This document shows positions 1 through 9,330 of a stretch of DNA of 64,000 nt, one piece after another. How positions within the stretch are numbered: position 1 is the first letter of the stretch; each line of letters starts with the position of its first letter. Source of the stretch: RUG11462 sp036308645 (GTDB lineage: Bacteria; Bacillota; Clostridia; Oscillospirales; Acutalibacteraceae); assembly GCA_036308645.1 (NCBI GenBank), contig JAXJVH010000039.1, forward strand, positions 1 to 64,000. Reading direction: 5' to 3'. A program made the translations under genes and the position numbers. The notes below the pieces were generated by a model. The model was not told the DNA's origin, ran no database searches, and saw only the letters and a program-made list of their open reading frames with translations.

Positions 1-507
1 CTTAACGACAGAATTATTGTTTTATCAGATGAAGTAAACGACGCTACCGCAAGTTTGGTAATCGCACAACTTCTGTTTTTGGAAGGACAGGATTCTACAA
101 AAGATATAAGCCTTTACATTAACAGCCCCGGCGGTTCTGTTTCGGCAGGTCTTGCTATTTATGATACAATGCAGTATATTAAATGCGATGTTTCAACTAT
201 TTGTATGGGTATGGCGGCTTCCATGGGCGCATTTTTGCTTTCATCAGGCGCAAAGGGTAAGAGATATGTTCTTCCTAATGCCGAGGTTATGATTCACCAG
301 CCGTCCGGCGGCGCTCAAGGTCAGGCTACTGAAATTGAAATCACCGCTAAACATATTCTTAAAACCAAAGAAAGATTAAACAGAATTTTATCTGAAAATA
401 CAGGAAAACCTATTGAACAGGTAGCGGCAGATACCGAGCGCGATAATTGGCTTTCTGCTGAAGAGGCTGTTGAATACGGTCTTGTTGACAAAGTAATGAA
501 GAGATAA
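1..507 (+). CDS. clpP: ATP-dependent Clp protease proteolytic subunit (5' end missing)
   Basis: The frame is open from base 1, so the gene begins upstream; 168 residues are visible and roughly 25-30 N-terminal residues are missing against the usual ~195. ClpP is the serine peptidase barrel that degrades proteins unfolded by ClpX or ClpC in the cytosol. The nucleophile serine lies in GMAASMGAF and the catalytic histidine in MIHQPSGG; the third triad member is probably the Asp in the ADTERDNW segment. The NSPGGSVSAG oxyanion-region motif is also present. clpX follows after 15 bp with its own SD, the usual clpP-clpX pairing. Any promoter or CtsR site for clpP lies outside the window. Confidence 0.97.
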   Translation, partial: LNDRIIVLSDEVNDATASLVIAQLLFLEGQDSTKDISLYINSPGGSVSAGLAIYDTMQYIKCDVSTICMGMAASMGAFLLSSGAKGKRYVLPNAEVMIHQPSGGAQGQATEIEITAKHILKTKERLNRILSENTGKPIEQVAADTERDNWLSAEEAVEYGLVDKVMKR

Positions 508-522
508 TTTTGGAGGGTATTA

Positions 523-1821
523 ATGCCTAATAACGATAAAAGAACAGCGTGCTGTTCGTTTTGCGGAAAAAATGAAGCGCAGGTAAATCAAATGGTCAAA
601 GGACCTAATGATGTTTTTATCTGTGATGAATGTATCAGACTTTGCGCTCAGGTAATCGGCGATGATATATTTGACGCTTACACTCGTCCAAGCGGCGAAG
701 ATTTTGATTTTAAAATAAAAAAACCGGCGGAATTAAAGGCTATTCTTGATGAATATGTAATCGGACAGGAAAAGGCTAAAAAGGCGCTTTGCGTTGCGGT
801 TTATAATCATTACAAGAGAATTATGCAGCCTGATTCCACCGACGATGTTGAAATAGGTAAATCAAATATTTTGCTTGTAGGTCCTACAGGCGTAGGTAAA
901 ACTTTGCTTGCACAAACTCTTGCAAAGGCTCTTGACGTGCCGTTTGCCGTTACCGACGCCACAACTCTTACAGAGGCGGGTTATGTAGGCGAAGATGTTG
1001 AAAATATTTTGCTTCGCCTTATTCAAAACGCCGACTTTGATGTTGAACGCGCGCAAAAAGGTATTATTTATATTGATGAGATTGATAAAATCGCAAGAAA
1101 GTCTGAAAATACCTCTATCACAAGAGATGTTTCGGGCGAGGGCGTTCAGCAGGCACTTTTGAAAATTATTGAGGGTACTGTTTCAAACGTTCCGCCAACG
1201 GGCGGCAGAAAACATCCGCAGCAGGAGTTTATTCAAATTGATACGTCTAACATCCTGTTTATCTGCGGCGGCGCTTTTGACGGTATTGATAAGATTATCG
1301 AAAAACGTGTAGGTTCAAAATCTGCTTTAGGCTTCGGCGCTGAAATCGTTGATAAACAAGAGGATAAAACCGATAAACTTCTTGAAGAAGTTACCAATCA
1401 GGATTTGGTTAAATTCGGTCTTATTCCCGAACTTGTAGGCCGTCTTCCTGTTGTAACAGGGCTTTCAAATCTCTCCGTTGACGATATGGTTGAGATAATG
1501 ACTAAACCTAAAAACGCCATTGTTAAGCAGTATGTAAAACTGTTGGAACTTGACGGCGTTGAGTTGCAGTTTGAAGAAGACGCTTTAAAAGAGATTGCAA
1601 AAGAAACTATTAAACGCAAAACGGGAGCGAGAGGACTGCGTTCACTTATCGAGCAGTTGCTTATGGACGTTATGTTTGAAATTCCGTCTAATGAACTCGT
1701 TGAAAGCGTTGTAATAACCAAAAAGTGCGTTTTAGGCAAACAAAAACCCATAATTAATAAAAATCCTGAAAAGGTAGGATTTGTAGCAGAAAAATCATCT
1801 GCAAAGAAAAAGGCACAATAA
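523..1821 (+). CDS. clpX: ATP-dependent Clp protease ATP-binding subunit ClpX
   Basis: AAA+ unfoldase that recognises tagged substrates and threads them into ClpP. The 432-residue protein has the expected order: an N-terminal zinc-binding domain with two CxxC pairs (C11/C14 and C34/C37), Walker A GPTGVGKT (120-127), pore loop GYVG, Walker B with IYIDEIDKI, a GFG-containing loop that contacts ClpP (ALGFGAE), and the C-terminal small domain with GARGLRS (sensor 2). The ATG follows a GGAGGG SD at 512-517. It lies directly downstream of clpP, so the two are probably co-transcribed. Length and motifs are normal for the family. Confidence 0.98.
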   Translation: MPNNDKRTACCSFCGKNEAQVNQMVKGPNDVFICDECIRLCAQVIGDDIFDAYTRPSGEDFDFKIKKPAELKAILDEYVIGQEKAKKALCVAVYNHYKRIMQPDSTDDVEIGKSNILLVGPTGVGKTLLAQTLAKALDVPFAVTDATTLTEAGYVGEDVENILLRLIQNADFDVERAQKGIIYIDEIDKIARKSENTSITRDVSGEGVQQALLKIIEGTVSNVPPTGGRKHPQQEFIQIDTSNILFICGGAFDGIDKIIEKRVGSKSALGFGAEIVDKQEDKTDKLLEEVTNQDLVKFGLIPELVGRLPVVTGLSNLSVDDMVEIMTKPKNAIVKQYVKLLELDGVELQFEEDALKEIAKETIKRKTGARGLRSLIEQLLMDVMFEIPSNELVESVVITKKCVLGKQKPIINKNPEKVGFVAEKSSAKKKAQ

Positions 1822-1847
1822 AATTAAACAGAAATGAGGGAAATCTT

Positions 1848-4007
1848 ATGCGTCGTGTTATGGCTATAATAGGATTTTCCTCTTTTTTCGTATCGTTATT
1901 CTGCATTTTTGTCGGCAAAAGCATTGCGCTTTACTTGTGCGTGATTTCAGCAATCATAATGATTGCTTTTGCGGCGTTTCGCAAAACAAGAATTTCAATT
2001 CTTATTCTGCTTTTTGCAACCGTCAGCCTTTCGGCGCTGAATTGCTTTGTAACAGACAGCAAAATACAGAATTATAATGAGGTTTACTGTAGCGGTGAAA
2101 CTGAAATCAGCGGTGTTTTGCTTGATTATCCTTATGAAACGGAAAGCGGTTTCAGGTATACGTTTCGCACAGATGATGAAAATAAAGTAAAATTCTCTGT
2201 TATGACAAGTGAACCGCTTGATGTTTCGCCGAACGATAAAATAAAAGGAACTTTTGAGTTTTCCGATGATTATGCCGATAAATCGGAAAAAATATATTTT
2301 TCAACTTACATTTATAATACATACGAGTCTGCTGATATTGAAGTTACAGAAAATAACAAAGATTTTTGCATTGCAAACTTTAGAAAAACTTTAAAGCAGG
2401 GGATTGTTGATAACACCACTTTCGGCAGAGGACTTACCACTGCGATACTTTTCGGTGATAAATCAGGACTTCAGGATGAATTGTATAATGATTTACTGCG
2501 TTGCGGACTTTTACACGCTACCGCCACTTCGGGACTTCATTTAACGGTTGTTACGGGATTTTTATTTGCGTTTCTATCATTTTTGGGAGTTTCACGCAAA
2601 AAATCCTCCTTATTGGCAATAGGATTTATTATCCTTTTTATGATTGTAATCGGTTTTAAGTTTTCACTTATGCGTGCCGGAATAATGATGATAATGTATT
2701 TTGCCGCAGGACTTTTTAACAGAGAAAGCGACGGCTTTAATGCGATAGGTACGGCTTTTGCGTTTTTGATTTTTCAAAATCCTTATACCGTTGTCAGTTG
2801 CTCATTTTTACTGTCGGCAAGCGCAACAATAGGTATAATTATGTTGTTTTCACCTATGTATTCGCTTGTTCAAAAAATCAGTTTCGGCAAATTTGAGATT
2901 GTAAAAAGGCTTGTTGTTTCATTAATGGCGTCGGTATTGCAATCAATTTCCGCAATACTTTTTACTCTGCCTGTAACCTATATCTTTTTCGGCTATTTCT
3001 CAATCGCAGGAATATTTGCTAATGCCGTTCTTTCGCCGTTTATTTCGGTTATACTCATTTCAGGCGTAGCGCTGTGTTTGATATTTTTTATTCCTGTTAT
3101 TCCGCAAATTATCGGCGGTGCATTGGATATGGTGTGCCTTGCCGTAATAAAGATTTCAAGCGTAATTTCCGGGTTTAAATACTGCTTAATTAGTATTGAT
3201 TACAACTATATAGCATGGTTTTTCTTTGCCTGCTCTGCGGTAATTTCGGCTTCGGTTATTATTTATTACTTTGTAAAATCCGATAAACGAAAGATTTTAA
3301 GAGTTTCATCGCTTTTATGCTTCGATTTACTTTTGCTTACTGTTTTGCTTATTAATATATTTCCGAGTTTTGACGCTGAATTAAAAATTAATAATTCAAA
3401 CGGCGGAGTTTGTATTACCGCAGTATCAAACGGTGAAATGGTTGTGATTGATACGGGAGGCAAAAACGCCGTCAAAAAAGTGAATTATGAAACAGTTAGG
3501 AAAAACTCGAATGAAGTTGCGCTTATGATTTCGCCTGTCGGTGATAAAAACGGATTTTCTTCGGCAATGAGTTTGAGTAAAAGTTTCAAGATTTATAATG
3601 TTTTGTGCGATGTTAAAGCGCTTGAAAACACGCCGTATAATATAGACGGCAAAAAGATTGATATAAATACTGTCGATAATATTGCTTTTGGAGATTTAAA
3701 CATAAAAATAATACATCAGCAAAATAATTGCGCTTTATATTTGACAAACGGCAAAGTATCTGTTTTAATATTAAACAGTGATATTGACTGTGCGCAGCTT
3801 GAAAATGATTATAAAAATTGCGATTTAGTTGTAATTGATGACAAACCGCCGATTAATATTGAGCAGTTATCAGTAAAAAGTGCGGTAGTGTGCAGTTATA
3901 ATAAAGAAGTAATTAAAAGTGTTGCACAAAAGTTCGATACTTATTCTTTGGCAAGCGAAAGTTACAGAGTTTTTATAAGCGATAAAATAAAAATCAAAAA
4001 GGAGTAA
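1848..4007 (+). CDS. comEC: ComEC/Rec2-family competence membrane protein with degenerate C-terminal domain
   Basis: A 719-residue polytopic membrane protein related to the DNA-uptake channel ComEC. After two or three N-terminal membrane segments there is an OB-like extracytoplasmic region (about 80-180), then the Competence domain with the typical FGDKSGL, HATATSGLH and FSLMRAG motifs and about eight membrane spans, then a soluble C-terminal domain. That last domain keeps the opening VVIDTGG of the metallo-beta-lactamase fold. Where the family has an HxHxDH metal motif, this protein reads SPVGDKNG, so the nuclease-type metal site is lost. It sits between clpX (26 bp gap) and holA (3 bp gap). 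Whether it still imports DNA is uncertain. Confidence 0.85.
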   Translation: MRRVMAIIGFSSFFVSLFCIFVGKSIALYLCVISAIIMIAFAAFRKTRISILILLFATVSLSALNCFVTDSKIQNYNEVYCSGETEISGVLLDYPYETESGFRYTFRTDDENKVKFSVMTSEPLDVSPNDKIKGTFEFSDDYADKSEKIYFSTYIYNTYESADIEVTENNKDFCIANFRKTLKQGIVDNTTFGRGLTTAILFGDKSGLQDELYNDLLRCGLLHATATSGLHLTVVTGFLFAFLSFLGVSRKKSSLLAIGFIILFMIVIGFKFSLMRAGIMMIMYFAAGLFNRESDGFNAIGTAFAFLIFQNPYTVVSCSFLLSASATIGIIMLFSPMYSLVQKISFGKFEIVKRLVVSLMASVLQSISAILFTLPVTYIFFGYFSIAGIFANAVLSPFISVILISGVALCLIFFIPVIPQIIGGALDMVCLAVIKISSVISGFKYCLISIDYNYIAWFFFACSAVISASVIIYYFVKSDKRKILRVSSLLCFDLLLLTVLLINIFPSFDAELKINNSNGGVCITAVSNGEMVVIDTGGKNAVKKVNYETVRKNSNEVALMISPVGDKNGFSSAMSLSKSFKIYNVLCDVKALENTPYNIDGKKIDINTVDNIAFGDLNIKIIHQQNNCALYLTNGKVSVLILNSDIDCAQLENDYKNCDLVVIDDKPPINIEQLSVKSAVVCSYNKEVIKSVAQKFDTYSLASESYRVFISDKIKIKKE

Positions 4008-4010
4008 AAA

Positions 4011-5066
4011 ATGCCTGAAATAACAGAAGCGGATTTACTTAAAAATATTAAAGAGCGTTCTTTTTACGGAATTTATTTTATATACGGCGAAGACGTATAT
4101 TTACGTCAGAGTTATGTCAGAAAACTTACCGAAAGCATTGTGACGGAACTTGTTGATATGAATTTGAACAAGATTGACGGGAAAAACGCTAACGCACAGA
4201 AAATTTCGGATTTAGTTTATCAAATTCCGCTTATGAGCGATAAAAGATGCGTATTGATAGAGGATTACGACGTGGTTTCAGCCGGAAAAGAAGAACAGGA
4301 CGCACTTGTTAATATCTTTTCGGATATTCCGGAATCAACCGTTATTGTAATGGTTTTTAATTCGGTAGAGGTCGATAAGAAAAAAAGCGGTTGGAATACG
4401 GTTGTTCGTTCAGCGTCAAAATACGGCGCCGTTATTGATTGCAAATATAAAACCGACGCGGAACTTACTAAATATATCGGCGCTTGGGCGAATAAACGAG
4501 GAGTGGTTTTTGACAAGAGCGTCGCAAAGCATCTGATTGAAAGCGCCGGCAGAGATTTGAAAAAGTTGCAGGTTGAGGTTGATAAACTTTGCGCTTATAA
4601 AAATGATTATGTTTCAAAAGAGGATATTGATAAACTTTCGGCAAAAACTCCCGAGGCTACTCAATATATGTTGCCTAAAGCGGTGCTTTCGCTTAATATT
4701 TCAAGCAGTTTGAATATTCTTTCGGATTTACTTGATATGCGCTATGACCCGATTGTGATAGTCAGTTCTTTAGCGGAATCTTTTATTGATATTTACAGGG
4801 TAAAAACCGCTATTGACTGCGGCAAAAAACCGAGAGATATTGCAGAAAGTTTCGGTTACGCAAAAAACAGGCTTTTTGTACTTGATAATGCGGCGGTACA
4901 TTCCCGCAAATATTCGTTTAAAACCTTGTCGGATTGTTTTGATATTTTGGACGAGGCAGACGAAAAACTTAAAAGCGGCGAGAAAAACAAAAGGCTTTTA
5001 CTTGAAAAAACGGTAATTTTGATTATTGAAACATTAAGAGGATATAATACGGGAAAATTAAAATGA
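4011..5066 (+). CDS. holA: DNA polymerase III subunit delta
   Basis: The delta subunit opens the beta sliding clamp as part of the clamp loader. The 351-residue protein shows the family opening (YGIYFIYGEDVYLRQSYV), a degenerate P-loop-like N-terminal domain, the segment VYQIPLMSDKRCVLIEDYD, and the helical C-terminal collar region with LLDMRYDPIVIVSSLAE. It starts at an ATG three bases after the comEC-like gene, behind the SD AAGGAG, and its stop overlaps the start of rnmV by four bases, so translation of the three genes is probably coupled. The comEC-holA neighbourhood is common in Firmicutes. Confidence 0.93.
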   Translation: MPEITEADLLKNIKERSFYGIYFIYGEDVYLRQSYVRKLTESIVTELVDMNLNKIDGKNANAQKISDLVYQIPLMSDKRCVLIEDYDVVSAGKEEQDALVNIFSDIPESTVIVMVFNSVEVDKKKSGWNTVVRSASKYGAVIDCKYKTDAELTKYIGAWANKRGVVFDKSVAKHLIESAGRDLKKLQVEVDKLCAYKNDYVSKEDIDKLSAKTPEATQYMLPKAVLSLNISSSLNILSDLLDMRYDPIVIVSSLAESFIDIYRVKTAIDCGKKPRDIAESFGYAKNRLFVLDNAAVHSRKYSFKTLSDCFDILDEADEKLKSGEKNKRLLLEKTVILIIETLRGYNTGKLK

Positions 5067-5665
5067 TAAAGTTAAAACAGGCGGTTGTGGTAGAGGGAAA
5101 GTATGATAAAATAAAACTTTCTTCAATCATTGACGCACCGATAATAGTAACAAACGGTTTTTCTATATTTAAGGATAAAGAAAAACTCAATTACATAAAA
5201 GAAGTTGCAAAAAAGCGCGGAATTGTTATAATGACCGATTCCGATAACGCAGGATTTATGATAAGAAACAGAATTTTAAAAGCCGTAGGTAAAGAAAATG
5301 AAGTAATAAATGTTTATATTCCTGATGTTTTCGGTAAAGAAAAGCGTAAAAAAAACATGAGCGCCGAGGGTAAATTGGGCGTTGAGGGTATTGATTCCAA
5401 AGTTTTAATAGAAACGCTTGAAAAATTCGGCGTTACTGCAAGTCAAAGTAAAGAGTGTTCAAAAGCAAAAGAGATTACTAAAACGGATTTGTTTAATTTT
5501 GGACTGTCCGGCGGCGAAAACTCGGAAATGAAGCGAAAGGTTTTGTTAAAAAAACTAAATTTACCGCAAAATATGACTGCCAACAGTATGTTAGGGGCGC
5601 TTAATATTTTTTTAACCTACAATGAATTTAAAAATATATGTGAAGATTTATTTGAAAAGGAGTAA
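5063..5665 (+). CDS. rnmV: Ribonuclease M5-like Toprim protein
   Basis: RNase M5 matures 5S rRNA precursors in Firmicutes. The 200-residue protein begins with a Toprim domain: the conserved glutamate is in VVVEGKYDKIKL and the DxD pair in MTDSDNAG. The IPDVFGKEKRKKN stretch and the later GVEGID segment are typical of the RNase M5 family, which continues with a C-terminal domain that contacts the ribosomal-protein/RNA substrate. The ATG overlaps the holA stop by four bases (ATGA), indicating translational coupling. Its length is at the upper end of the usual 180-200 residues. No 5S gene is present in the window. Confidence 0.85.
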   Translation: MIKLKQAVVVEGKYDKIKLSSIIDAPIIVTNGFSIFKDKEKLNYIKEVAKKRGIVIMTDSDNAGFMIRNRILKAVGKENEVINVYIPDVFGKEKRKKNMSAEGKLGVEGIDSKVLIETLEKFGVTASQSKECSKAKEITKTDLFNFGLSGGENSEMKRKVLLKKLNLPQNMTANSMLGALNIFLTYNEFKNICEDLFEKE

Positions 5666-5670
5666 CCTTT

Positions 5671-7494
5671 TTGGGCAAGAAACTTGAAGAATTGCAGAAA
5701 AAAGCGTTATCTTTACCAAAGTTGCCGGGTGTTTACATCATGCGCAACAATGCGAAAGAGATAATATATATCGGCAAAGCAAAGGCTCTGAAAAACAGGG
5801 TCACTTCTTATTTTGCTTCGCAGGAAAATTTGCTTGAAAAAGTGCGACAAATGGTAAGCCACGTTGATGATTTTGATTATATCATTTGTGACAGCGAGTT
5901 TGAGGCGCTTATTTTGGAATGTTCTTTAATCAAGCAGTATATGCCGAAATATAATATCTTGCTGAAAGATGATAAAGGATATAATTATATAAGCATTTCC
6001 GATGATGAATACCCTTTGCTTAATGCGGTAAAACAACTGCCAGAAAGCGGAAAGGTTTTAGGCCCTTATTATTCGGGATTTTTCTTAAAACAAGCATTAT
6101 CTGAGGCTAAAAAGATTTATAAATTGCCGCTTTGCACAAAAAAATTCAGTTCCGAAAAAAAGAAAAACGTACGCCCATGTCTTAATCATTTTATCGGGCT
6201 TTGCTCTGCGCCTTGCGCCGGAAAAATCTCTAAAGAAGATTATATTGAATCGGTAAACGGTGCGGTGGAGTTTTTAAAAAAAGGCTCTGCACAGACCTTA
6301 AAAGCGCTTAAAGAAGAAATGGAAGAACTTTCGGAAAATCTTCAGTTTGAAAAAGCGGCAAAGGTGAGAGATAAAATTATTGCTATCGAAAAACTTAACG
6401 ATAAGCAAAAGGTTGTAATGTCACGCTTTGAAAATCAAGATGTTATTGCATTTGTTAAGGGCGATAAAAAAGATTGCTTTGAGATTTTCAGATTTAAAAA
6501 TTACCGCCTTTGCGACGACGAGCATTTTTTTGTAGAAGATATTGCCGAAGCCGCTCAAAAACGTTCGCAGTTTATAATGCAGTATTATTCAATCAGAGAT
6601 GATATACCTAAACGTATTCTTGTCGACGGCGAGGTTGAGGATAAAGAAAATATTGAAAAAATGCTTTCCGAAAAATCGGGTAAAAGCGTTGAAATTGCGT
6701 TTGCACAAAAGGGAGAACAGAAAAAACTTGTCGAGATGTGCAAGCTGAACGCAGCAGAGCGAGTTTCTAAAATAGACGGTCTTTCAATCAGAGATACAAA
6801 GGTGCTTGACGAACTTCAAAATTTGCTCGGACTGAAAAGTCTGCCGAAATATATTGAGGCTTATGATATTTCAAATACTGCGGGCAAGGATAATGTTGCA
6901 GGAATGATTGTGTTTAAAGACGGCTCACCGTATAAAAAGGCATATAAACGTTTTGCCATTAAAAGTTTTGAAGGTCAGGACGATTACGGCTCTATGAGAG
7001 AAGTACTGACTCGAAGATTTAACGAATATGAGCAAAATAAAGGCAAAGAGGGCTTTGGCACTTTGCCCGATTTAATATTACTTGACGGCGGATTGGGACA
7101 ACTTAATGCGGTTTTGCCGATTGCCGAAAAATACGGTTTTGCCGATAAAACCTTTGGTATGGTTAAAGACAGCCACCATAAAACAAGAGCGTTGGTCGGA
7201 AGATACGGAGAAATTGCGATAAAGCCTACCCGTTCCGTTTTTAAACTTATTTCTAATATTCAGGATGAAGTTCACAGATATGCAATAGGTTATCATCATA
7301 AAAAAGCGGCGAAAAATTTAATTTCAATGCAGTTAACCGAAATTGAGGGTATAGGCATAAAGCGTGCTAAAAACCTGCTTAAACATTTCGGCGATATTAA
7401 TAAAATTGCCACTGCGTCGGTTGATGAACTAAAAAGCGTTCAGGGTATGACTGCAAAGTGTGCAGAGAATATTTACAATGCTTACCATAATTAA
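5671..7494 (+). CDS. uvrC: UvrABC excision nuclease subunit C
   Basis: UvrC makes both incisions around DNA lesions in nucleotide excision repair. The 607-residue protein has an N-terminal GIY-YIG nuclease (LPGVYIMRN, IIYIGKAKALKNR), a cysteine cluster (LPLCTKKF, RPCLNHFIGLCSAPC), a UVR helix pair that binds UvrB (LQFEKAAKVRDKI), the RNase H-like 5' nuclease (EAYDISNTAG, LILLDGGLGQLNAV, KDSHHKTRAL) and C-terminal helix-hairpin-helix motifs (IEGIGIKRAKNLL). I place the start at the TTG at 5671 because an AAAGGAGT SD lies about eight bases upstream. It follows rnmV by five bases. Confidence 0.97.
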   Translation: MGKKLEELQKKALSLPKLPGVYIMRNNAKEIIYIGKAKALKNRVTSYFASQENLLEKVRQMVSHVDDFDYIICDSEFEALILECSLIKQYMPKYNILLKDDKGYNYISISDDEYPLLNAVKQLPESGKVLGPYYSGFFLKQALSEAKKIYKLPLCTKKFSSEKKKNVRPCLNHFIGLCSAPCAGKISKEDYIESVNGAVEFLKKGSAQTLKALKEEMEELSENLQFEKAAKVRDKIIAIEKLNDKQKVVMSRFENQDVIAFVKGDKKDCFEIFRFKNYRLCDDEHFFVEDIAEAAQKRSQFIMQYYSIRDDIPKRILVDGEVEDKENIEKMLSEKSGKSVEIAFAQKGEQKKLVEMCKLNAAERVSKIDGLSIRDTKVLDELQNLLGLKSLPKYIEAYDISNTAGKDNVAGMIVFKDGSPYKKAYKRFAIKSFEGQDDYGSMREVLTRRFNEYEQNKGKEGFGTLPDLILLDGGLGQLNAVLPIAEKYGFADKTFGMVKDSHHKTRALVGRYGEIAIKPTRSVFKLISNIQDEVHRYAIGYHHKKAAKNLISMQLTEIEGIGIKRAKNLLKHFGDINKIATASVDELKSVQGMTAKCAENIYNAYHN

Positions 7495-7565
7495 TGATTT
7501 TTCGACTGATAATGTAAAATAATGTGAAAAAATCGTTAAAAAATTAAGTAAAACATAAAAAAAGG

Positions 7566-7595
7566 TTGACAAACTATACTAAAAAATGCAATAAT
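7566..7595 (+). promoter_or_regulatory. SigA-type promoter of the rsmD-coaD operon
   Basis: A perfect TTGACA -35 (7566-7571) is followed after 18 bp by AATAAT (7590-7595), which is preceded by TGC, giving an extended -10. It lies about 40 bp upstream of the rsmD ATG in an otherwise gene-free 140-bp gap after uvrC. Confidence 0.7.
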
Positions 7596-7634
7596 ACTAT
7601 TGTGTGTATATTAGAGAGGTAATGAATTCTAACT

Positions 7635-8177
7635 ATGAGAATTGTCAGCGGAACCGCAAGGGGCAAAAAATTATGCACTCCCGAGGGAAATGATGTACGA
7701 CCGACTATTGACAGAGTAAAAGAAGCGGTTTTTTCTTCTTTGCAGTTTGATATTGAGGGAAGAGAAGTGCTTGATTTGTTTGCAGGTTCGGGGCAGTTAG
7801 GGCTTGAGGCTTTAAGCCGAGGTGCAAAGCATTGCACGTTTGTTGACGGCAGTAAAAAGTCTTTGGAAGCCGTAAATGCCAATATTCAAAATTGCGGTTT
7901 TAACGATAAATCTACCGTTAATTTTTGTGATTCGTATGATTTTCTTTTGAAAACAGAGAAAAAGTTTGATATTGCTTTTTTAGACCCGCCTTACGGAAAA
8001 GGTCTTATTGATAAAGCAATGCCTTTGCTTGTTGATAAAATGAGTGATTTCGGCATTATTGTTTGCGAACATAACCAAACAGACAAACTTTGTGAATTTT
8101 ACGGTGATTTTGAAAAGCAGAAAACCAAAAAATACGGTATTGTTTATATAACTTATTATCGCAAAAAAGCGGAATAG
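7635..8177 (+). CDS. rsmD: 16S rRNA (guanine-N2)-methyltransferase RsmD
   Basis: RsmD methylates G966 of 16S rRNA during 30S assembly. The 180-residue Rossmann methyltransferase opens with the family signature MRIVSGTARGKKL, followed by RPTIDRVKEAVFSSL, the SAM-binding motif VLDLFAGSGQLGLEALSRG and the catalytic DPPYGKG motif. Start: the ATG at 7635, behind a short GAGAGGTAATG SD region. The gene heads an apparent operon with coaD and a coiled-coil gene; the rsmD-coaD pair is widespread in Firmicutes. Confidence 0.95.
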   Translation: MRIVSGTARGKKLCTPEGNDVRPTIDRVKEAVFSSLQFDIEGREVLDLFAGSGQLGLEALSRGAKHCTFVDGSKKSLEAVNANIQNCGFNDKSTVNFCDSYDFLLKTEKKFDIAFLDPPYGKGLIDKAMPLLVDKMSDFGIIVCEHNQTDKLCEFYGDFEKQKTKKYGIVYITYYRKKAE

Positions 8178-8220
8178 ATTTTATGCTTGCGAATGTTTTG
8201 AAAAGGAGATGACAAAAAAT

Positions 8221-8721
8221 ATGGGCGAAAGAATTGCGGTTTGTCCCGGTAGTTTTGACCCTATTACAAAAGGTCATCTTGATATTATTAAAAGAGCGTC
8301 CGCTATGTTTGACAAGGTCATAGTTGTAACTATGATTAATATTGATAAAAAGCCGTGTTTTAATGAACAGGAACGTGTTGAGTTTATGAGACGTTCTATC
8401 GAAGATTTAGGGCTTAAAAACGTTGAGGTTGATTCTTACAGCGGTCTGCTTGCCGATTATACAAAAATACATAATGCAACCGCTATTGTAAAAGGACTTC
8501 GTGCAGTTTCTGATTTTGAATATGAGTTTCAGATGGCGTTGCTTAATAAAAAACTTAATCCGCAGGCTGAAACAGTTTTTATTACAACCAGTTCCGAAAA
8601 TTTGTATTTAAGTTCTTCTATTGTTAAGTCTATTGCAAGTTTAGGCGGCGATATTTCAGATTTCGTTCCGGCTTGTATACATAATGATATTAAAAAAAGA
8701 TTTTATAAGAAAGGCGTGTAA
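8221..8721 (+). CDS. coaD: Phosphopantetheine adenylyltransferase
   Basis: CoaD transfers AMP to 4'-phosphopantetheine, the penultimate step of coenzyme A synthesis. The 166-residue protein begins MGERIAVCPGSFDPITKGH, containing the nucleotidyltransferase motif GSFDPxTxGH, and later shows IVKGLRAVSDFEYEFQ and the LSSSIVKSIA motif, all typical of the family. An upstream ATG at 8209 lies inside the SD AAAGGAGA (8202-8209) and cannot be used with it, so the ATG at 8221 is chosen. It lies in the operon after rsmD. Confidence 0.95.
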   Translation: MGERIAVCPGSFDPITKGHLDIIKRASAMFDKVIVVTMINIDKKPCFNEQERVEFMRRSIEDLGLKNVEVDSYSGLLADYTKIHNATAIVKGLRAVSDFEYEFQMALLNKKLNPQAETVFITTSSENLYLSSSIVKSIASLGGDISDFVPACIHNDIKKRFYKKGV

Positions 8722-8727
8722 TTATAA

Positions 8728-9195
8728 ATGAATATTGAGGATTTACTTGATCAGGTTGATGAAATGTTAGACAGTGCTTGGGGTATTGCAGGTAAAAGTT
8801 TGCTTAATACCGATAAGCTTCGCGATTTTATTGATGATATCAGATTAAATATGCCTCAGGAGATTAAACAGGCAAGAAATATAGTTGCCGAAAAAACCGA
8901 TATTATCAATACCGCTAAAAGAGAGGCAGAGTCTATTATTAAATCTGCTGAAGAAAAAGCAAAAGCGCTTGTTGCAGAAGAGGAAATTACAAGACTTGCA
9001 CAGGCTAAAGCCGTTGAAATCGTAAACGGCGCTCAGGTTAAATCAAAGGAAATGAGAAATGCTGCTCAAGAATTTGTTGATGACCTTATGAAAAAGACTG
9101 ATGAAGAACTTACACAGACTTTGGCTGAAGTCAGAAAAACAAGAGCGTCACTTCGCCAGCAAAAACCTATTTCTTCATCAATAGAGGAAAAGTAA
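8728..9195 (+). CDS. Conserved coiled-coil protein of unknown function
   Basis: A 155-residue, highly charged protein with no membrane segment. Residues from about 50 to 140 are rich in Ala, Lys and Glu with heptad-like spacing (AKREAESIIKSAEEKAKAL, then QAKAVEIVNGAQVKSKEM), predicting a long coiled coil. It superficially resembles the ATP synthase b/E subunit stalk or DivIVA-like scaffolds, and similar clostridial proteins are often auto-labelled 'ATPase', but there is no nucleotide-binding motif. It follows coaD by six bases and ends at a strong terminator, so it closes the rsmD operon. I do not recognise a function. Confidence 0.75.
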   Translation: MNIEDLLDQVDEMLDSAWGIAGKSLLNTDKLRDFIDDIRLNMPQEIKQARNIVAEKTDIINTAKREAESIIKSAEEKAKALVAEEEITRLAQAKAVEIVNGAQVKSKEMRNAAQEFVDDLMKKTDEELTQTLAEVRKTRASLRQQKPISSSIEEK

Positions 9196-9239
9196 GTTAA
9201 TAATTTAACAATCGAAATTTTGTTCTATTAAAATTTTCT

Positions 9240-9276
9240 AACCAACCACAAGATATTGTGGTTGGTTATTTTTTTA
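9240..9276 (+). terminator. Rho-independent terminator after the rsmD operon
   Basis: A perfect 12-bp stem (9240-9251 with 9256-9267, AACCAACCACAA and its complement) closes a GATA loop and is followed by a T-rich tract at 9269-9276. It separates the rsmD-coaD operon from the dcw cluster. The 307-bp gap 9196-9502 otherwise holds only the dcw promoter and repeats listed next. Confidence 0.9.
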
Positions 9277-9330
9277 TGCGTATTTTACGAAAAAAAAGAT
9301 TTTTGGAATAATTTTTCGGTTGTTTTTTTA

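Noticed and set aside
8209..8220. Upstream ATG for coaD
   Set aside because: It overlaps the SD AAAGGAGA and adds four non-homologous residues; ATG 8221 is preferred.
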